64,000 bases of DNA from Bacillus zhangzhouensis. Lineage in GTDB: Bacteria > Bacillota > Bacilli > Bacillales > Bacillaceae. The translations under genes were made by a program, and so were the position numbers. How positions within the stretch are numbered: position 1 is the stretch's first letter; each line of letters opens with the position of its first letter. The notes below the pieces were generated by a model that saw only the letters and a list, made by a program, of their open reading frames with translations, did not search any database and was not told the DNA's origin. Positions 1-10,389 of this stretch are shown one piece after another. The stretch covers positions 62,001-126,000 of the forward strand of contig NZ_JOTP01000004.1 of assembly GCF_000715205.1 (NCBI RefSeq), given 5' to 3'.

Positions 1-1
1 A

Positions 2-55
2 TTAATGAGAGAGCAATCTCAGGAAAAAGCCGTTAAAGCGTTATTTGGAGAATGA
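2..55 (+). CDS. trpC: Indole-3-glycerol phosphate synthase, C-terminal end (partial)
   Basis: The window opens in the last 17 codons of a gene that ends at TGA 53-55, directly overlapping the following trpF. Only the tail (ending ALFGE) is visible, so the call rests on position: in the Bacillus trp operon the gene before trpF is trpC, which closes the indole ring of indole-3-glycerol phosphate. No catalytic residue lies in the visible part. Confidence 0.7.
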   Translation, partial: LMREQSQEKAVKALFGE

Positions 56-57
56 AC

Positions 58-720
58 ATGACGAAGCCTTATGTAAAATATTGCGGGGCTGTCACGCAAG
101 AGGATGTCGATTGCATCGCGCAATCTCAAGCGGATGCGATCGGATTTATCTTTGCTCCAAGTAAAAGACAGGTCCATCCAGATCAAGTGAAGCAATGGCT
201 AGCACAAACGAAGTGCGAGAAAGATATCGCTGGTGTATTTGTGAATGAAAAGATACAAAAAGTGTGCGACATCACAAAGCACATTCCGTTAGATATCGTC
301 CAGCTTCATGGAGATGAAACACGAGAACATGCAAAAGAAATAAAAGAGCAAACAGGGGCTATCGTATGGAAAGTATTTCACCACGAGCCCAATTTAACCG
401 GAACGCTCGAAAAAATGACGGCATTTGCGCCCTTTGTCGACGGCTTTCTCATTGACGCGAAAGTAAAAGGGATGAGAGGCGGTTCTGGAACAGCTTTTGC
501 ATGGGAGGCGGTACCTTCATATGTTCAGCATGCAAAGCATCTGAGAAAAAATTGCGTCATTGCAGGCGGAGTGACGCCAGTAACGATTACAGAACTGCTT
601 GCCTATGGTCCAGAAGCTATCGATCTTTCAAGCGGAATAGAAGAAAACGGGAAGAAAAGCAATGCAAAGATCAAAGCGCTCGAAGAAAGGATGTTAAACG
701 ATGTACGCATATCCAAATGA
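58..720 (+). CDS. trpF: Phosphoribosylanthranilate isomerase
   Basis: TrpF isomerises N-(5-phosphoribosyl)anthranilate to the 1-deoxyribulose form, the third committed step of tryptophan synthesis. The protein is a single TIM barrel of about 220 residues. The KYCG motif near residue 9 carries the catalytic Cys, DGFLID near residue 135 the catalytic Asp, and RGGSGTAF and VIAGGV form the phosphate-binding loops. ATG 52 overlaps the trpC stop, but the GGAG at 46-49 is spaced correctly only for ATG 58. The gene overlaps trpB by 20 bases, which suggests translational coupling inside the trp operon. Confidence 0.95.
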   Translation: MTKPYVKYCGAVTQEDVDCIAQSQADAIGFIFAPSKRQVHPDQVKQWLAQTKCEKDIAGVFVNEKIQKVCDITKHIPLDIVQLHGDETREHAKEIKEQTGAIVWKVFHHEPNLTGTLEKMTAFAPFVDGFLIDAKVKGMRGGSGTAFAWEAVPSYVQHAKHLRKNCVIAGGVTPVTITELLAYGPEAIDLSSGIEENGKKSNAKIKALEERMLNDVRISK

Positions 721-1900
721 GATTGGCAGATATGGAGAATTCGGAGGGAAATTTGTCCCGGAAACGCTCATGCAGCCACTAGAAGAAATCGAAAAAGCAT
801 TTCGTGAATTAAAAGAAGACCCTGCTTTTCAAAAGGAATATATATCGCTTCTGCGAAACTATTCAGGCAGACCGACTGCGCTCACATACGCTGACCAATT
901 ATCAGCATACCTCGGCGGCGCAAAAATCTATTTAAAAAGAGAAGATTTAAACCACACAGGCGCTCACAAAATTAACAATGCACTTGGCCAGGCGCTGCTA
1001 GCGAAAAAAATGGGGAAATCAAACATTATCGCCGAAACAGGAGCAGGTCAGCACGGAGTAGCTGCTGCAACGGTGGCCGCAAAATTTGGATTATCCTGCA
1101 TCGTATTTATGGGAAAAGAAGACGTGGAGAGACAATCACTCAATGTATTCCGAATGAAATTGCTCGGTGCTGAGGTCATACCTGTCACAAGCGGGAACGG
1201 CACATTAAAAGATGCAACCAACGAAGCCATCCGCTATTGGGTCCAGCACTGCAGCGATCATTTTTATATGATTGGATCAGTCGTTGGACCTCATCCGTAT
1301 CCTCAAATCGTCAGTGAATTCCAGCGGATGATCGGTGATGAGGCAAAAACGCAAATACTTGAAAAAGAAGGTCAGCTTCCTCATAAAGTCATTGCCTGCG
1401 TTGGCGGCGGGAGTAATGCCATTGGAATGTACCGAGCGTTCTTAGATGAAGAGGTAGATATCATTGGTGTAGAAGCAGCAGGGAAAGGAATAGACACCCC
1501 CCTTCATGCAGCGACCATCACAAAAGGAACAAAAGGTGTGATTCATGGATCTTTGACATATCTGATCCAAGACGAATTTGGCCAAATTATTGAGCCGTAC
1601 TCGATTTCCGCTGGATTAGACTATCCTGGGATCGGACCAGAGCACGCATATTTGCATGCAAGTGGCCGGGTTCAATATGTCAGTGCCACAGATCAAGAAG
1701 CATTAGATGCGCTAAAGCTGCTGACAGAAAAAGAAGGAATCCTGCCAGCGATTGAATCAGCACATGCCTTAGCCAAAGCGTTTGAGATGAGCCGGAATAT
1801 GAGTGAAGACGAAATTGTCCTTGTCTGCCTATCAGGAAGGGGAGATAAGGATGTGCATACATTAATGAATGCGCTTGAAAGTGAGGGCAAAACAAAATGA
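701..1900 (+). CDS. trpB: Tryptophan synthase beta chain
   Basis: The beta subunit condenses indole with serine using PLP, in an alpha2-beta2 complex that channels indole from TrpA. The 399-residue length is normal. Lys90 in GAHKINNA is the Schiff-base lysine, the ETGAGQHG stretch is the substrate-carboxylate loop, and the GGGSNA motif near residue 232 binds the PLP phosphate. The start lies inside trpF and the stop overlaps the trpA start (ATGA), so trpF, trpB and trpA are tightly coupled. Confidence 0.98.
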   Translation: MYAYPNEIGRYGEFGGKFVPETLMQPLEEIEKAFRELKEDPAFQKEYISLLRNYSGRPTALTYADQLSAYLGGAKIYLKREDLNHTGAHKINNALGQALLAKKMGKSNIIAETGAGQHGVAAATVAAKFGLSCIVFMGKEDVERQSLNVFRMKLLGAEVIPVTSGNGTLKDATNEAIRYWVQHCSDHFYMIGSVVGPHPYPQIVSEFQRMIGDEAKTQILEKEGQLPHKVIACVGGGSNAIGMYRAFLDEEVDIIGVEAAGKGIDTPLHAATITKGTKGVIHGSLTYLIQDEFGQIIEPYSISAGLDYPGIGPEHAYLHASGRVQYVSATDQEALDALKLLTEKEGILPAIESAHALAKAFEMSRNMSEDEIVLVCLSGRGDKDVHTLMNALESEGKTK

Positions 1901-2700
1901 TCACATTTCAATTAGAGCAAGATGAGAAATTATTCATTCCATTTATGACGGCAGGAGATCCGTCAGAAGAGATCACCATTGATTTAGCTATCACTCTTCA
2001 AGCAGCTGGTGCGCATGCGATTGAACTAGGTGTTCCTTATTCCGATCCACTAGCGGACGGTCCTGTCATTCAAAGAGCCTCCAAAAGAGCTCTAAATCAT
2101 GGCATGAATATCGTAAAAGCGATAGAATTAGCAGGGAAGATGAAAAAAAACGGTGTAAAAATTCCCGTAATTCTATTTACGTATTATAATCCTGTGTTAC
2201 AATTAGACACAGAATACTTTTTCGCTTTACTGCGCAAAAATCATATTTCGGGACTCTTAACACCCGACTTGCCGTTTGAAGAGAGCAGCGAGCTGCGAGA
2301 GAACTGTCAAACACATGACATTTCATATATTTCGCTCGTTGCACCAACAAGCAAGGAACGATTAGAAAAAATTGTAGAGCAGGCAGAAGGTTTTGTGTAT
2401 TGTGTTTCATCTCTTGGTGTAACAGGTGTCCGGCAATCCTTTGACGCATCAATTACTGATTTTATTCAACAAGTGAAACAGCTGAGTCACATACCGGTTG
2501 CGGTAGGTTTTGGCATTTCAACAAGAGAGCAGGTAGACTCAATGAATAAAATGAGTGACGGTGTCGTTGTAGGCAGTGCACTTGTGAAAAAAATTGAAGA
2601 GCTTCAAGATCAATTATTAGCAAGTGATACACGTCAAGATGCTTTAAGAGAATTTGAAACATATGCAAAAACATTTAGTCCCCTCTATTCATTCAAATGA
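1897..2700 (+). CDS. trpA: Tryptophan synthase alpha chain
   Basis: TrpA cleaves indole-3-glycerol phosphate to indole and glyceraldehyde 3-phosphate and passes indole to TrpB. It is a 267-residue TIM barrel. The [14 protein letters not shown] segment holds both catalytic acids (Glu49- and Asp60-equivalents), and GFGIST in the C-terminal third is the phosphate-binding loop. Its ATG overlaps the trpB stop. It is the last trp gene; hisC follows after 11 bases, as in the B. subtilis supraoperon. Confidence 0.97.
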   Translation: MITFQLEQDEKLFIPFMTAGDPSEEITIDLAITLQAAGAHAIELGVPYSDPLADGPVIQRASKRALNHGMNIVKAIELAGKMKKNGVKIPVILFTYYNPVLQLDTEYFFALLRKNHISGLLTPDLPFEESSELRENCQTHDISYISLVAPTSKERLEKIVEQAEGFVYCVSSLGVTGVRQSFDASITDFIQQVKQLSHIPVAVGFGISTREQVDSMNKMSDGVVVGSALVKKIEELQDQLLASDTRQDALREFETYAKTFSPLYSFK

Positions 2701-2711
2701 GGTGAAACATT

Positions 2712-3809
2712 TTGCAAATCAAAGATCAATTAAAACAACTAAAACCGTATCAACCTGGGAAACCAATTGAAGAGGTCAAAAAAGAATATCAATTAGACAA
2801 AATTGTGAAATTGGCTTCAAATGAAAACCCTTTTGGATGTTCCACACATGCAAGAGAGGCGATACAAGCTGAGCTCGAACATTTAGCGATTTATCCAGAT
2901 GGATACAGCGCAAGTTTAAGAACGGAGCTGGCTGAGTTTCTTCAAGTAAGTGAAAAACAATTAATATTCGGGAATGGCTCAGATGAACTTGTGCAAATTA
3001 TTGCTAGGGCATTCCTTGACCAACATACAAATACCGTCATCCCGTCTCCATCTTTTCCGCAATACCGTCACAATGCAGTGATTGAACATGCAGAGATTCG
3101 AGAAGTGCCTCTTTTAGAAGAAGGAGCTCACGATCTCCAAGGGATGCTGGATTCGATTGATGAAAAAACAAAGGTCTTGTGGGTGTGTAATCCAAATAAC
3201 CCGACTGGAAATCATTTATCAGAAGCCGAGCTTGTGGCGTTTTTAGATCAAGTACCACCTCACGTGCTTGTCGTTCTAGATGAAGCGTATTTTGAATACG
3301 TTCGGGCGGAAGATTTCCCGAACAGTTTATCTTTATTAAACTCATATCAAAATATTATCGTACTTCGTACGTTTTCTAAAGCCTATGGGCTTGCGGCGCT
3401 TCGAGTAGGCTATGGGATTGCGTCTGAAGAACTGATTACTGCCATTGAACCAGCGAGAGAGCCATTTAATACAAGTCGTATCGCTCAGGCAGCTGCACGT
3501 GCAGCCATAAAAGATCAAGACTTTATTCAATCGTGCAGACAAAAAAATGAGGCAGGTCTTATGCAATATCAAGAATTTGCTGACCGTTTTGGATTATTTA
3601 TCTATCCGTCTCAAACAAACTTTGTACTCATTGATTTTAAAAGAGATGCAGACGAACTGTTTCAAGCACTATTGAAAAAAGGCTATATTGTTCGTTCTGG
3701 TAAAGCACTTGGTTTCCCAACTTCTTTACGTATTACTGTGGGAACAAAGGAGCAAAATGAAGAAATTCTAAGTACACTTGCCGATTTATTACAAGGCATT
3801 CGTGCGTAG
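2712..3809 (+). CDS. hisC: Histidinol-phosphate / aromatic aminotransferase
   Basis: This class I/II PLP aminotransferase makes histidinol phosphate. In Bacillus it also transaminates prephenate-derived aromatic keto acids, which explains its place in the aromatic supraoperon. ASNENPFG near residue 35, CNPNNPTG near 160 and the PLP lysine Lys223 in RTFSKAYG are all visible. The start is TTG 2712, preceded by a GAGGTG site overlapping the trpA stop. The length of 365 residues is close to the usual 360. Confidence 0.96.
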   Translation: MQIKDQLKQLKPYQPGKPIEEVKKEYQLDKIVKLASNENPFGCSTHAREAIQAELEHLAIYPDGYSASLRTELAEFLQVSEKQLIFGNGSDELVQIIARAFLDQHTNTVIPSPSFPQYRHNAVIEHAEIREVPLLEEGAHDLQGMLDSIDEKTKVLWVCNPNNPTGNHLSEAELVAFLDQVPPHVLVVLDEAYFEYVRAEDFPNSLSLLNSYQNIIVLRTFSKAYGLAALRVGYGIASEELITAIEPAREPFNTSRIAQAAARAAIKDQDFIQSCRQKNEAGLMQYQEFADRFGLFIYPSQTNFVLIDFKRDADELFQALLKKGYIVRSGKALGFPTSLRITVGTKEQNEEILSTLADLLQGIRA

Positions 3810-3815
3810 CATAAC

Positions 3816-3854
3816 AATGAAGTCATATCCTGCTATAGGATATGGCTTTCATTG
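3816..3854 (+). terminator. Strong hairpin between hisC and tyrA, no U-tract
   Basis: A stem of about 15 bp (AATGAAGTCATATCC pairing with GGATATGGCTTTCATT, with slight asymmetry) sits just after the hisC stop. It is not followed by a run of T, so it may be an RNA processing or pausing element rather than a full terminator. tyrA and aroE are known to be expressed with the supraoperon in B. subtilis, which would fit read-through. Confidence 0.5.
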
Positions 3855-3924
3855 TACCAACCCAATATACATATAAGCTTTTGAAATGGCTTGTTTAATT
3901 TTCGCGAAAAATCAGGTGATGAAC

Positions 3925-5040
3925 ATGAACGATGCAAACGAAACAATATTAATCGCTGGACTTGGTTTAATTGGTGGTTCCATTGCACTGTCAATTAAAA
4001 AAGAGTATCCTCATAAAAAAATTGTAGGCTACGATGTTTCCGAGGAGCAAATGGTTGCTGCAACAAAGCTAGGTATCATTGATGCAACAGCCGATTCATT
4101 CATAGCAGGTTTACATGAATCAGCAACCATTATTTTGGCAACGCCAGTCCAACAAACAGTCAAAATGCTAAGTGATATTGCAGCATCTGGTATTGAAAGA
4201 GAGCTCATGATTACTGATGTTGGTAGCACAAAGCAAAAGGTTGTCAATTTTGCTGAAAAAACGCTGCCTGGCCACTACCAATTTATCGGTGGACATCCAA
4301 TGGCAGGCTCTCATAAATCAGGTGTTATTGCAGCGAAAGACTTTTTATTTGAAAATGCATTCTACATTTTAACGCCAGCAAAGGAAACGAATCGTCAGGC
4401 TGTTGATCGTTTGAAGGATTTGCTAAAAGGGACAAATGCTCATTTCATTGAGATGACCCCAGAAGAACATGACGCTGTGACAAGTGTTATTAGTCATTTT
4501 CCTCATATTGTTGCAGCTAGTCTTGTGCATCAAGCGCATCATTTTGAAGAACAATTTCCTCTTGTGAAACGGTTTGCTGCTGGAGGTTTTCGTGATATTA
4601 CGCGAATTGCTTCAAGTAATCCTGCAATGTGGCGAGATATCCTTCTGCACAATAAAAACAAGATTTTAGACCGGTTCCATGAATGGAAAAAAGAGATCGA
4701 CCGCATTGAGTCCTTTGTTCAGCAAGAAGACGCTGAGGGATTGTTCTCTTATTTTCAAGATGCAAAGGAATATCGTGATGGTCTTCCTCTGAGGAAAAAA
4801 GGAGCGATTCCTGCTTTTTATGATCTTTATGTGGATGTTCCGGATCACCCTGGGGTCATATCGGAGATTACAGGGCATCTAGCAAGTGAGAATATTAGTA
4901 TTACAAATATCCGTATTATTGAAACGCGAGAAGACATTAACGGGATTTTACGCATTAGTTTTCAAACAGATGATGATCGCAAGCGTGCAGAAATCTGTAT
5001 AAAAAATAGAGTGAATTACGATACATTTTATGCTGACTGA
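3925..5040 (+). CDS. tyrA: Prephenate dehydrogenase
   Basis: TyrA oxidatively decarboxylates prephenate to 4-hydroxyphenylpyruvate with NAD, the branch to tyrosine. The GLGLIGGS dinucleotide-binding loop lies within the first 20 residues, and [12 protein letters not shown] is the conserved prephenate-binding and catalytic His motif. A C-terminal ACT domain begins around residue 290 ([13 protein letters not shown]), consistent with tyrosine feedback control. An earlier in-frame ATG at 3886 has no ribosome site; AGGTG at 3914-3918 points to ATG 3925, giving 371 residues. Confidence 0.95.
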   Translation: MNDANETILIAGLGLIGGSIALSIKKEYPHKKIVGYDVSEEQMVAATKLGIIDATADSFIAGLHESATIILATPVQQTVKMLSDIAASGIERELMITDVGSTKQKVVNFAEKTLPGHYQFIGGHPMAGSHKSGVIAAKDFLFENAFYILTPAKETNRQAVDRLKDLLKGTNAHFIEMTPEEHDAVTSVISHFPHIVAASLVHQAHHFEEQFPLVKRFAAGGFRDITRIASSNPAMWRDILLHNKNKILDRFHEWKKEIDRIESFVQQEDAEGLFSYFQDAKEYRDGLPLRKKGAIPAFYDLYVDVPDHPGVISEITGHLASENISITNIRIIETREDINGILRISFQTDDDRKRAEICIKNRVNYDTFYAD

Positions 5041-5050
5041 GGTGACAAAC

Positions 5051-6337
5051 ATGAAAATTCATAAAAATGCTCCTATGAACGGAGAAATTCATATTCCAGG
5101 CGATAAATCCATTTCTCATAGATCAGTGATGTTTGGTGCAATTGCTGATGGGACAACAGTGGTGAAAAACTTTCTTCCTGGAGCCGATTGTTTAAGTACG
5201 ATTGATTGCTTTAGAAAGATGGGCGTTGAAATCGAACAAAAAGGTACAGATGTTATCATCCATGGCAAGGGACTGAAAGAGCTTAAGGAGCCGGCTGACA
5301 TCCTCGATGTTGGTAATTCTGGTACAACCATTCGTTTAATGATGGGGATCTTAGCTGGTTGTGAGTTTCACAGTACATTGATCGGTGACGAAAGTATTGC
5401 CAAAAGACCAATGAAACGGGTGACAGATCCACTTAAACAACTAGGTGCCAAAATAGATGGCAGAGCAAACGGCGAGTATACGCCACTGTCTATTCGTGGT
5501 GGTAATTTAAAAGCCATCTCTTATAAGTCTCCGGTTGCAAGTGCACAAATTAAGTCTGCTGTCCTTTTAGCTGGACTTCAAGCAGAGGGAACGACGACGT
5601 TAACTGAACCACATAAATCAAGAGATCATACAGAAAGAATGCTCTCAATGTTTGGTGTATCACTACATGAAGATGCACAAAGTGTTTCAATCGAAGGTGG
5701 ACAAACGTTAAAAGCAACAGATATATTTGTCCCTGGGGACATCTCTTCAGCTGCATTCTTCCTTGTAGCTGGATCTATCGTTCCTAACAGCCGGATTGTA
5801 TTAAAAAATGTCGGCCTAAATAAAACAAGAACGGGTATTATTGATGTGCTGAAACAAATGGGTGCGAATCTTGAGATCAATGAAGTGGATGCCAAAGGCG
5901 GAGAACCATATGGTGATTTAACGATTTCTACCTCTTCATTAAAAGGAATTGAAATTTCTGGTGATATGATCTCAAGACTCATCGATGAAATTCCTATTAT
6001 TGCGCTTCTTGCTACCCAAGCGGAAGGTACGACGATCATTAAAGATGCTGCTGAGTTAAAAGTAAAAGAAACCAATCGAATTGATACAGTGGTTTCTGAA
6101 CTCAAAAAACTTGGTGCCGATATTGAAGCAACGGATGATGGAATGAAAATTCATGGTAAAACCACGCTTAAAGGCGACGCAGTCGTCTCAAGCTACGGAG
6201 ATCACCGAATCGGTATGATGTTAGGTATTGCCGCATGTATCTCAGAACAAGCAGTCGAGATTGAAGATACAGATGCCGTGCGTGTATCTTACCCGAATTT
6301 CTTTGAACATATTGAATACTTAACGAAAACAGTCTGA
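5051..6337 (+). CDS. aroE: 3-phosphoshikimate 1-carboxyvinyltransferase (EPSP synthase)
   Basis: This enzyme joins phosphoenolpyruvate to shikimate 3-phosphate in the shared aromatic pathway (called aroA in enterobacteria). The GDKSISHR motif near residue 20 binds the substrates, [10 protein letters not shown] is the second conserved loop, and the DHRIGMM and [13 protein letters not shown] signatures close the protein. Of the possible ATGs, 5051 is chosen because GAGGTGAC lies just upstream, overlapping the tyrA stop; this gives 428 residues. It is the last gene of the supraoperon and is followed by a clear terminator. Confidence 0.97.
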   Translation: MKIHKNAPMNGEIHIPGDKSISHRSVMFGAIADGTTVVKNFLPGADCLSTIDCFRKMGVEIEQKGTDVIIHGKGLKELKEPADILDVGNSGTTIRLMMGILAGCEFHSTLIGDESIAKRPMKRVTDPLKQLGAKIDGRANGEYTPLSIRGGNLKAISYKSPVASAQIKSAVLLAGLQAEGTTTLTEPHKSRDHTERMLSMFGVSLHEDAQSVSIEGGQTLKATDIFVPGDISSAAFFLVAGSIVPNSRIVLKNVGLNKTRTGIIDVLKQMGANLEINEVDAKGGEPYGDLTISTSSLKGIEISGDMISRLIDEIPIIALLATQAEGTTIIKDAAELKVKETNRIDTVVSELKKLGADIEATDDGMKIHGKTTLKGDAVVSSYGDHRIGMMLGIAACISEQAVEIEDTDAVRVSYPNFFEHIEYLTKTV

Positions 6338-6360
6338 GGATGTCCTCAGGCTTTTTCTTT
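6334..6360 (+). terminator. Rho-independent terminator of the aromatic supraoperon
   Basis: CTGAGGA and TCCTCAG form a 7-bp stem with a 2-base loop, followed by GCTTTTTCTTT. The left arm overlaps the aroE stop codon. Confidence 0.85.
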
Positions 6361-6399
6361 CCTTTTGCATATTTGAAAGAAATATAGCATAGCTTGTCT

Positions 6400-6449
6400 C
6401 AAGGTGAAACCTTGAAAAAAATCATTTTGCCCGATAAAAAATGATTTTT
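6400..6449. other. Two adjacent hairpins in the aroE-ypiA gap
   Basis: CAAGGT-GAA-ACCTTG (6400-6414) is followed at once by an A/T-rich inverted repeat whose arms AAAAAATCATTTT and AAAATGATTTTT span 6415-6449. The second arm could terminate on either strand. The rest of the 6361-6626 gap shows no gene, and I did not find a convincing promoter in it. Confidence 0.45.
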
Positions 6450-6626
6450 GAGTGCCAGCAGTTTACAAATCGTCAGTTTCGTAAAGGATTAATTGAAAAA
6501 GAGTCTTTAAAACACTAAAATGGGTTCATTTTAAAAGAGCAACATATTTGCTGGATGTGTAGCTGTCGATTATGATATGAAGTAACAACAGTTTAGGTTT
6601 TTGGAAACAGAAAGGAACGGTTTGAT

Positions 6627-7898
6627 TTGAATAGTTCATTACAAGAAGCCATAAAATTAGTTGAGGCAGGTGAGACTGAAAAAGGACTTCAAACACTTGC
6701 TCGAGCAGAAAAGCATTTGCACGATGAAGAAAAAGCGCAGGCAGCTCAGTTATATTATGACTGGGGAGATATCGACAAAGCGCGAAATCTCATCAGTGAT
6801 TTACATGATATATATCCAGAGGAAACCGGATTAACGTGTTTTTATGCAGAGCTATTAATTGACTCAGATGAAGAAGAGAAGGCGATTTCTGTATTAGAAA
6901 CGATTCCTGAAGATGACGATGCGTATCCAGAGAGTTTATTGTTAATGGCAGATTTGTATCAAATGCAGGGACTATTTGAAGTCAGTGAACAAAAGCTTTT
7001 AAAAGCGAAAGAACTACTTCCAAACGAAGCTATTATTGATTTTGCATTAGGTGAATTGTATTTTTCTCAAGGCCTTTCAAAGAAAGCAGCCGACTATTTC
7101 TACAAAGTTGCAGATCAACAAAATGAGGTTGGCGGCGTTAATGTATACCAGCGGCTCGCTGAATCGCTCAGCACAGCTGGAGAATTTGAGGATGCGCTTG
7201 AATGGTACGAAAAGGCAGTAAAAGATCAAGCAGACCCGAATACACTCTTTGGCTATGGATTTACAGCGATGAGAGCTGGCAGAACGAAAACAGCCATTCA
7301 GCAACTTTCAGAACTAAAAGATATCGATCCGTCTTATTCATCACTTTATATGCCTTTAGCGAAAAGTTATGAGGAAGAAGGACTATATCACGAGGCTTTA
7401 GAGGTAGTAAAAGAGGGTATTAAAGTTGATGAGTATAACAAAGAATTATATTTATATGGTGCAAAGATTGATTTGAAAAATGGTGATTCGGAAGATGCGA
7501 AAAAGTTGCTTCAAGAAGCACTTGCCCTTGATCCAGGATATATTGAAGCGATTCAAACATTGCTTGCGATCTATCTAAATGAAGAACTTTTTGATGAAAT
7601 CCTTGATGTCATTAAAGAAGTTAAAAGCTTTGGGGAAGATGATCCAAAATGGAATTGGTATGCTGCATCTGCCTCTGTCGGACGAGAGGAATACAAAGAA
7701 GCAGCCGAGTACTTCAAGCTTGCACTGCCTGATTTTGATGAGGAACGTGACTTTTTATATGAATATGCTTCATTCCTTTTAGAAGAAGGCAGACAAAAAG
7801 AAGCCTTGCCGTTATTACGTAAAGTTCTTCAGAAAGATGGCACGAATGAAGAAATTGAAGAAACGATTTTAAGAATTGAAGACGAAATTTCCTTATAG
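6627..7898 (+). CDS. ypiA: TPR-repeat protein YpiA
   Basis: A 423-residue acidic protein built from tandem tetratricopeptide repeats. Recurrent helix pairs with A..Y...G and P.....LA patterns run from about residue 15 to the end, with no signal peptide or membrane segment. It most likely acts as a cytoplasmic scaffold; a specific function cannot be read from the sequence. The start is TTG 6627 behind AAAGGAACGG. The position directly after aroE and before ypiB matches the B. subtilis ypiA homologue. Confidence 0.85.
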   Translation: MNSSLQEAIKLVEAGETEKGLQTLARAEKHLHDEEKAQAAQLYYDWGDIDKARNLISDLHDIYPEETGLTCFYAELLIDSDEEEKAISVLETIPEDDDAYPESLLLMADLYQMQGLFEVSEQKLLKAKELLPNEAIIDFALGELYFSQGLSKKAADYFYKVADQQNEVGGVNVYQRLAESLSTAGEFEDALEWYEKAVKDQADPNTLFGYGFTAMRAGRTKTAIQQLSELKDIDPSYSSLYMPLAKSYEEEGLYHEALEVVKEGIKVDEYNKELYLYGAKIDLKNGDSEDAKKLLQEALALDPGYIEAIQTLLAIYLNEELFDEILDVIKEVKSFGEDDPKWNWYAASASVGREEYKEAAEYFKLALPDFDEERDFLYEYASFLLEEGRQKEALPLLRKVLQKDGTNEEIEETILRIEDEISL

Positions 7899-7973
7899 TT
7901 TGCAGGAATGAAGTACTGGTTTGTTGAATAATTCATGTATAGCAATTTAATTTACGATAGAGGAGGGAATAAC

Positions 7974-8513
7974 ATGCAGACCCCTGTTTCTGTCAATGAA
8001 AAGAAGGAATTTATCCGGTGGTTCTTAAACCATTATCAGTTAAAGCGTAGAGAGTGTGTTTGGATATTAAATTATTTAATGAGTCACGACTCTTTGATGG
8101 AAAAGGTTCATTTTGTAGAGCAAGCAGAATTTTGCCCAAGGGGAATCATAATGTCAACACATTGTGTGGATGAAGTTCCCTTTAGATTTTATAAAGAAAA
8201 CATCATGACGACAGATGCTGAAAAGTCATTTCATGATATTCGTTTGAATAAACAGCAAGATTTGTTTATTCAATTGAATTTCCGTTCTGCTTATCGTTCG
8301 CCGGAGTATGCAGCGGTTCTTGAAACAAACCCACATATTCCAAAGGACCTTTATGAAAATGAAAAAGATAAAGATCTTGCTGAGAAAGTGCTAGAGCACT
8401 CAATTGCTACTTTCCAAAAAGAACGACTTATGAAAGAAATAGATGAAGCACTTGACCGTCATGATCAAGAAACATTTAATAAGTTAGCAAAAGAATTAAG
8501 CCTATTATCATAA
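7974..8513 (+). CDS. ypiB: YpiB family protein (UPF0302)
   Basis: A 179-residue soluble protein with no known activity. The N-terminal two thirds are conserved in Bacilli ([47 protein letters not shown]), and the C-terminus is a charged helix of the kind assigned to the IDEAL domain ([13 protein letters not shown]). The true start is ATG 7974 after AGGAGGGAATAAC; an upstream in-frame ATG at 7935 has no ribosome site. Confidence 0.85.
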   Translation: MQTPVSVNEKKEFIRWFLNHYQLKRRECVWILNYLMSHDSLMEKVHFVEQAEFCPRGIIMSTHCVDEVPFRFYKENIMTTDAEKSFHDIRLNKQQDLFIQLNFRSAYRSPEYAAVLETNPHIPKDLYENEKDKDLAEKVLEHSIATFQKERLMKEIDEALDRHDQETFNKLAKELSLLS

Positions 8514-8522
8514 ACTGAACCA

Positions 8523-8553
8523 ATAAGCCTTGCCCTATACAGGCAGGGCTTAT
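8523..8553 (+). terminator. Hairpin between ypiB and ypiF
   Basis: ATAAGCCTTGCC and GGCAGGGCTTAT pair through a short loop with one wobble. There is no T-tract, so it may attenuate or stabilise rather than terminate. Confidence 0.4.
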
Positions 8554-8574
8554 GTCATGAAAGAGGGGAAATAG

Positions 8575-9021
8575 ATGAAGTTTCAGGCGGAGGATGCGGA
8601 TCGCTTTTTGCAATCTAAAGATTACATTGATACCGCTATCATTCCATTAGTTGGAATTAACGCGAATCAAATTAAACAAACTGTGTCTTTGGGTGAGTTT
8701 ACAATTCTTGTGGCAGAGGAACTTGAAAGACAGCTGAAAGGGCGGGTTTTTCTTTTTCCATCACATACATATTTAGAAGTAAATGATCGTAAACAAGAAG
8801 ACATACTTGCGTACAAACAGTCCTTACAAGAGCATTTTCAGCATGTCGTGTTCATCACATCTGATCACAACTGGAAAGAGCATTCAGAAATCAGTGAATC
8901 ACTATTTCTTTTGAAGCCGGTTCCGCTTGAGCACTTAAAGGTCGAATTAAAGCAAAAAATCATTCAAGACAGTGTTGAACAAATTTTGAACTTTTTGTTA
9001 CAAAAATGGAACCCTTCATAA
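8575..9021 (+). CDS. ypiF: YpiF family protein (DUF2487)
   Basis: A 148-residue soluble protein of unknown function, found in Bacilli just before the qcr operon. It has a small alpha/beta fold pattern (IIPLVGINANQIK, VFLFPSHTYLEV, VVFITSDHNW) and no catalytic motif that I recognise. GAGGGGAAAT precedes ATG 8575. Its neighbours ypiB and qcrA are as in B. subtilis. Confidence 0.8.
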   Translation: MKFQAEDADRFLQSKDYIDTAIIPLVGINANQIKQTVSLGEFTILVAEELERQLKGRVFLFPSHTYLEVNDRKQEDILAYKQSLQEHFQHVVFITSDHNWKEHSEISESLFLLKPVPLEHLKVELKQKIIQDSVEQILNFLLQKWNPS

Positions 9022-9060
9022 AAACCCTTACATTTGCATTGTACATAGCTTTTTAGGTTG

Positions 9061-9089
9061 TTGACCTTGTGAATAGATTGATATATTAT
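9061..9089 (+). promoter_or_regulatory. SigA-type promoter of qcrABC
   Basis: TTGACC at 9061-9066 and TATTAT at 9084-9089 are separated by exactly 17 bases, about 75 bases before the qcrA start. Confidence 0.7.
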
Positions 9090-9165
9090 GAGGGTGTCCT
9101 AGTTTTATGAAATTTTTTCTAATTCAGTTATAAAGTAGCTGACGACCTGAGGGGGGGAGAAAAAA

Positions 9166-9672
9166 ATGAGCGAGAAGAGACATGGAGTGTCCAGGCGTCA
9201 ATTTTTGAATTACACGTTGACCGGCGTGGGGGGATTTATGGCCGCTGGAATGCTCATGCCTATGGTTCGCTTTGCGCTTGACCCTGTGCTAAAAGGAACA
9301 GAGGATCAGGATATGGTTCAAGTTGTCAGTGTTGATGAACTGACGAAGGAACCGAAGCGCTTTGACTTTAAAATTGATCAAGTAGATGCGTGGTATGAGT
9401 CAAAGGAATCTAGGTCAGCATGGGTGTACAAAGATGGGGATGAAATTGTCGCTTTATCGCCAATCTGTAAACATTTAGGATGTACAGTGAACTGGAACAG
9501 TGATCCGAAAAATCCAAACAAATTTTTCTGCCCGTGTCACTATGGGCTGTACGACAAGGATGGTACAAACGTACCCGGAACTCCACCGCTTGCGCCGCTT
9601 GACCATTATAAGCAGCAAGTGAAGGACGGATACCTCTATCTTGGAAAAGCTGTGCCGAAAGGGGAAGGGTAA
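9166..9672 (+). CDS. qcrA: Menaquinol:cytochrome c reductase Rieske iron-sulfur subunit
   Basis: QcrA carries the Rieske [2Fe-2S] centre of the bc-type complex that oxidises menaquinol. CKHLGCT and CPCHYG provide the Cys/His ligands and the disulfide cysteines. The N-terminus has a twin-arginine-like SRRQFL motif followed by a hydrophobic anchor, so Tat-dependent insertion with the Rieske domain outside is likely. The strong GAGGGGGGAG site precedes ATG 9166. It is the first gene of qcrABC. Confidence 0.96.
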   Translation: MSEKRHGVSRRQFLNYTLTGVGGFMAAGMLMPMVRFALDPVLKGTEDQDMVQVVSVDELTKEPKRFDFKIDQVDAWYESKESRSAWVYKDGDEIVALSPICKHLGCTVNWNSDPKNPNKFFCPCHYGLYDKDGTNVPGTPPLAPLDHYKQQVKDGYLYLGKAVPKGEG

Positions 9673-9674
9673 CG

Positions 9675-10349
9675 ATGCTTAACAAGATTTACGATTGGGT
9701 AGATGAGCGGCTAGACATTACACCGATATGGAGAGATATTGCGGATCATGAAGTGCCAGAGCACGTCAATCCAGCGCATCATTTCTCCGCTTTTGTGTAT
9801 TGTTTTGGCGGTCTAACGTTTTTTGTGACAGTCATCCAAGTCCTTTCGGGCATGTTTTTAACGATGTATTATGTGCCGGACATTAAAAATGCATGGGAAT
9901 CTGTCTATTATTTGCAAAATGAAGTGGCATTTGGTCAGATTGTTAGAGGAATGCACCACTGGGGTGCGAGTCTAGTGATTGTCATGATGTTTTTACATAC
10001 GCTAAGGGTCTTTTTCCAAGGGGCGTATAAAAAGCCTAGAGAACTAAATTGGATTGTTGGTGTGCTCATTTTCTTTGTGATGCTTGGACTTGGTTTTACC
10101 GGTTATCTTTTACCATGGGATATGAAGGCGCTGTTTGCGACGAAGGTTGGTCTTCAAATTGCAGAAGCAACACCTTTCATTGGAAAAGAGATCAAAACGC
10201 TACTTGCAGGTCATCCTGACATTGTAGGAGCACAAACGCTGACGAGATTTTTCGCGATCCATGTCTTTTTCTTGCCAGCGGCATTATTCGGGCTGATGGC
10301 TGCCCACTTTATTATGATTCGTAAGCAAGGAATTTCTGGACCGCTATAA
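9675..10349 (+). CDS. qcrB: Menaquinol:cytochrome c reductase cytochrome b subunit
   Basis: A four-helix cytochrome b6-like protein of 224 residues. Paired histidines for the two b hemes lie in HHWGASLVIV / FLHTLRVF and in FAIHVFF / AAHFIMI. Cys43 matches the cysteine that binds an extra covalent heme c in the Bacillus and b6f enzymes. It starts 2 bases after qcrA. The C-terminal half of a classical cytochrome b is supplied by QcrC. Confidence 0.96.
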   Translation: MLNKIYDWVDERLDITPIWRDIADHEVPEHVNPAHHFSAFVYCFGGLTFFVTVIQVLSGMFLTMYYVPDIKNAWESVYYLQNEVAFGQIVRGMHHWGASLVIVMMFLHTLRVFFQGAYKKPRELNWIVGVLIFFVMLGLGFTGYLLPWDMKALFATKVGLQIAEATPFIGKEIKTLLAGHPDIVGAQTLTRFFAIHVFFLPAALFGLMAAHFIMIRKQGISGPL

Positions 10350-10389
10350 AATTTGCGTTTGATGAATGTTCAATGAGGAGGGGATGACT

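Noticed and set aside
5626-6105. A 159-codon minus-strand open frame opposite aroE
   Set aside because: It is a shadow of the strongly conserved EPSP synthase frame.
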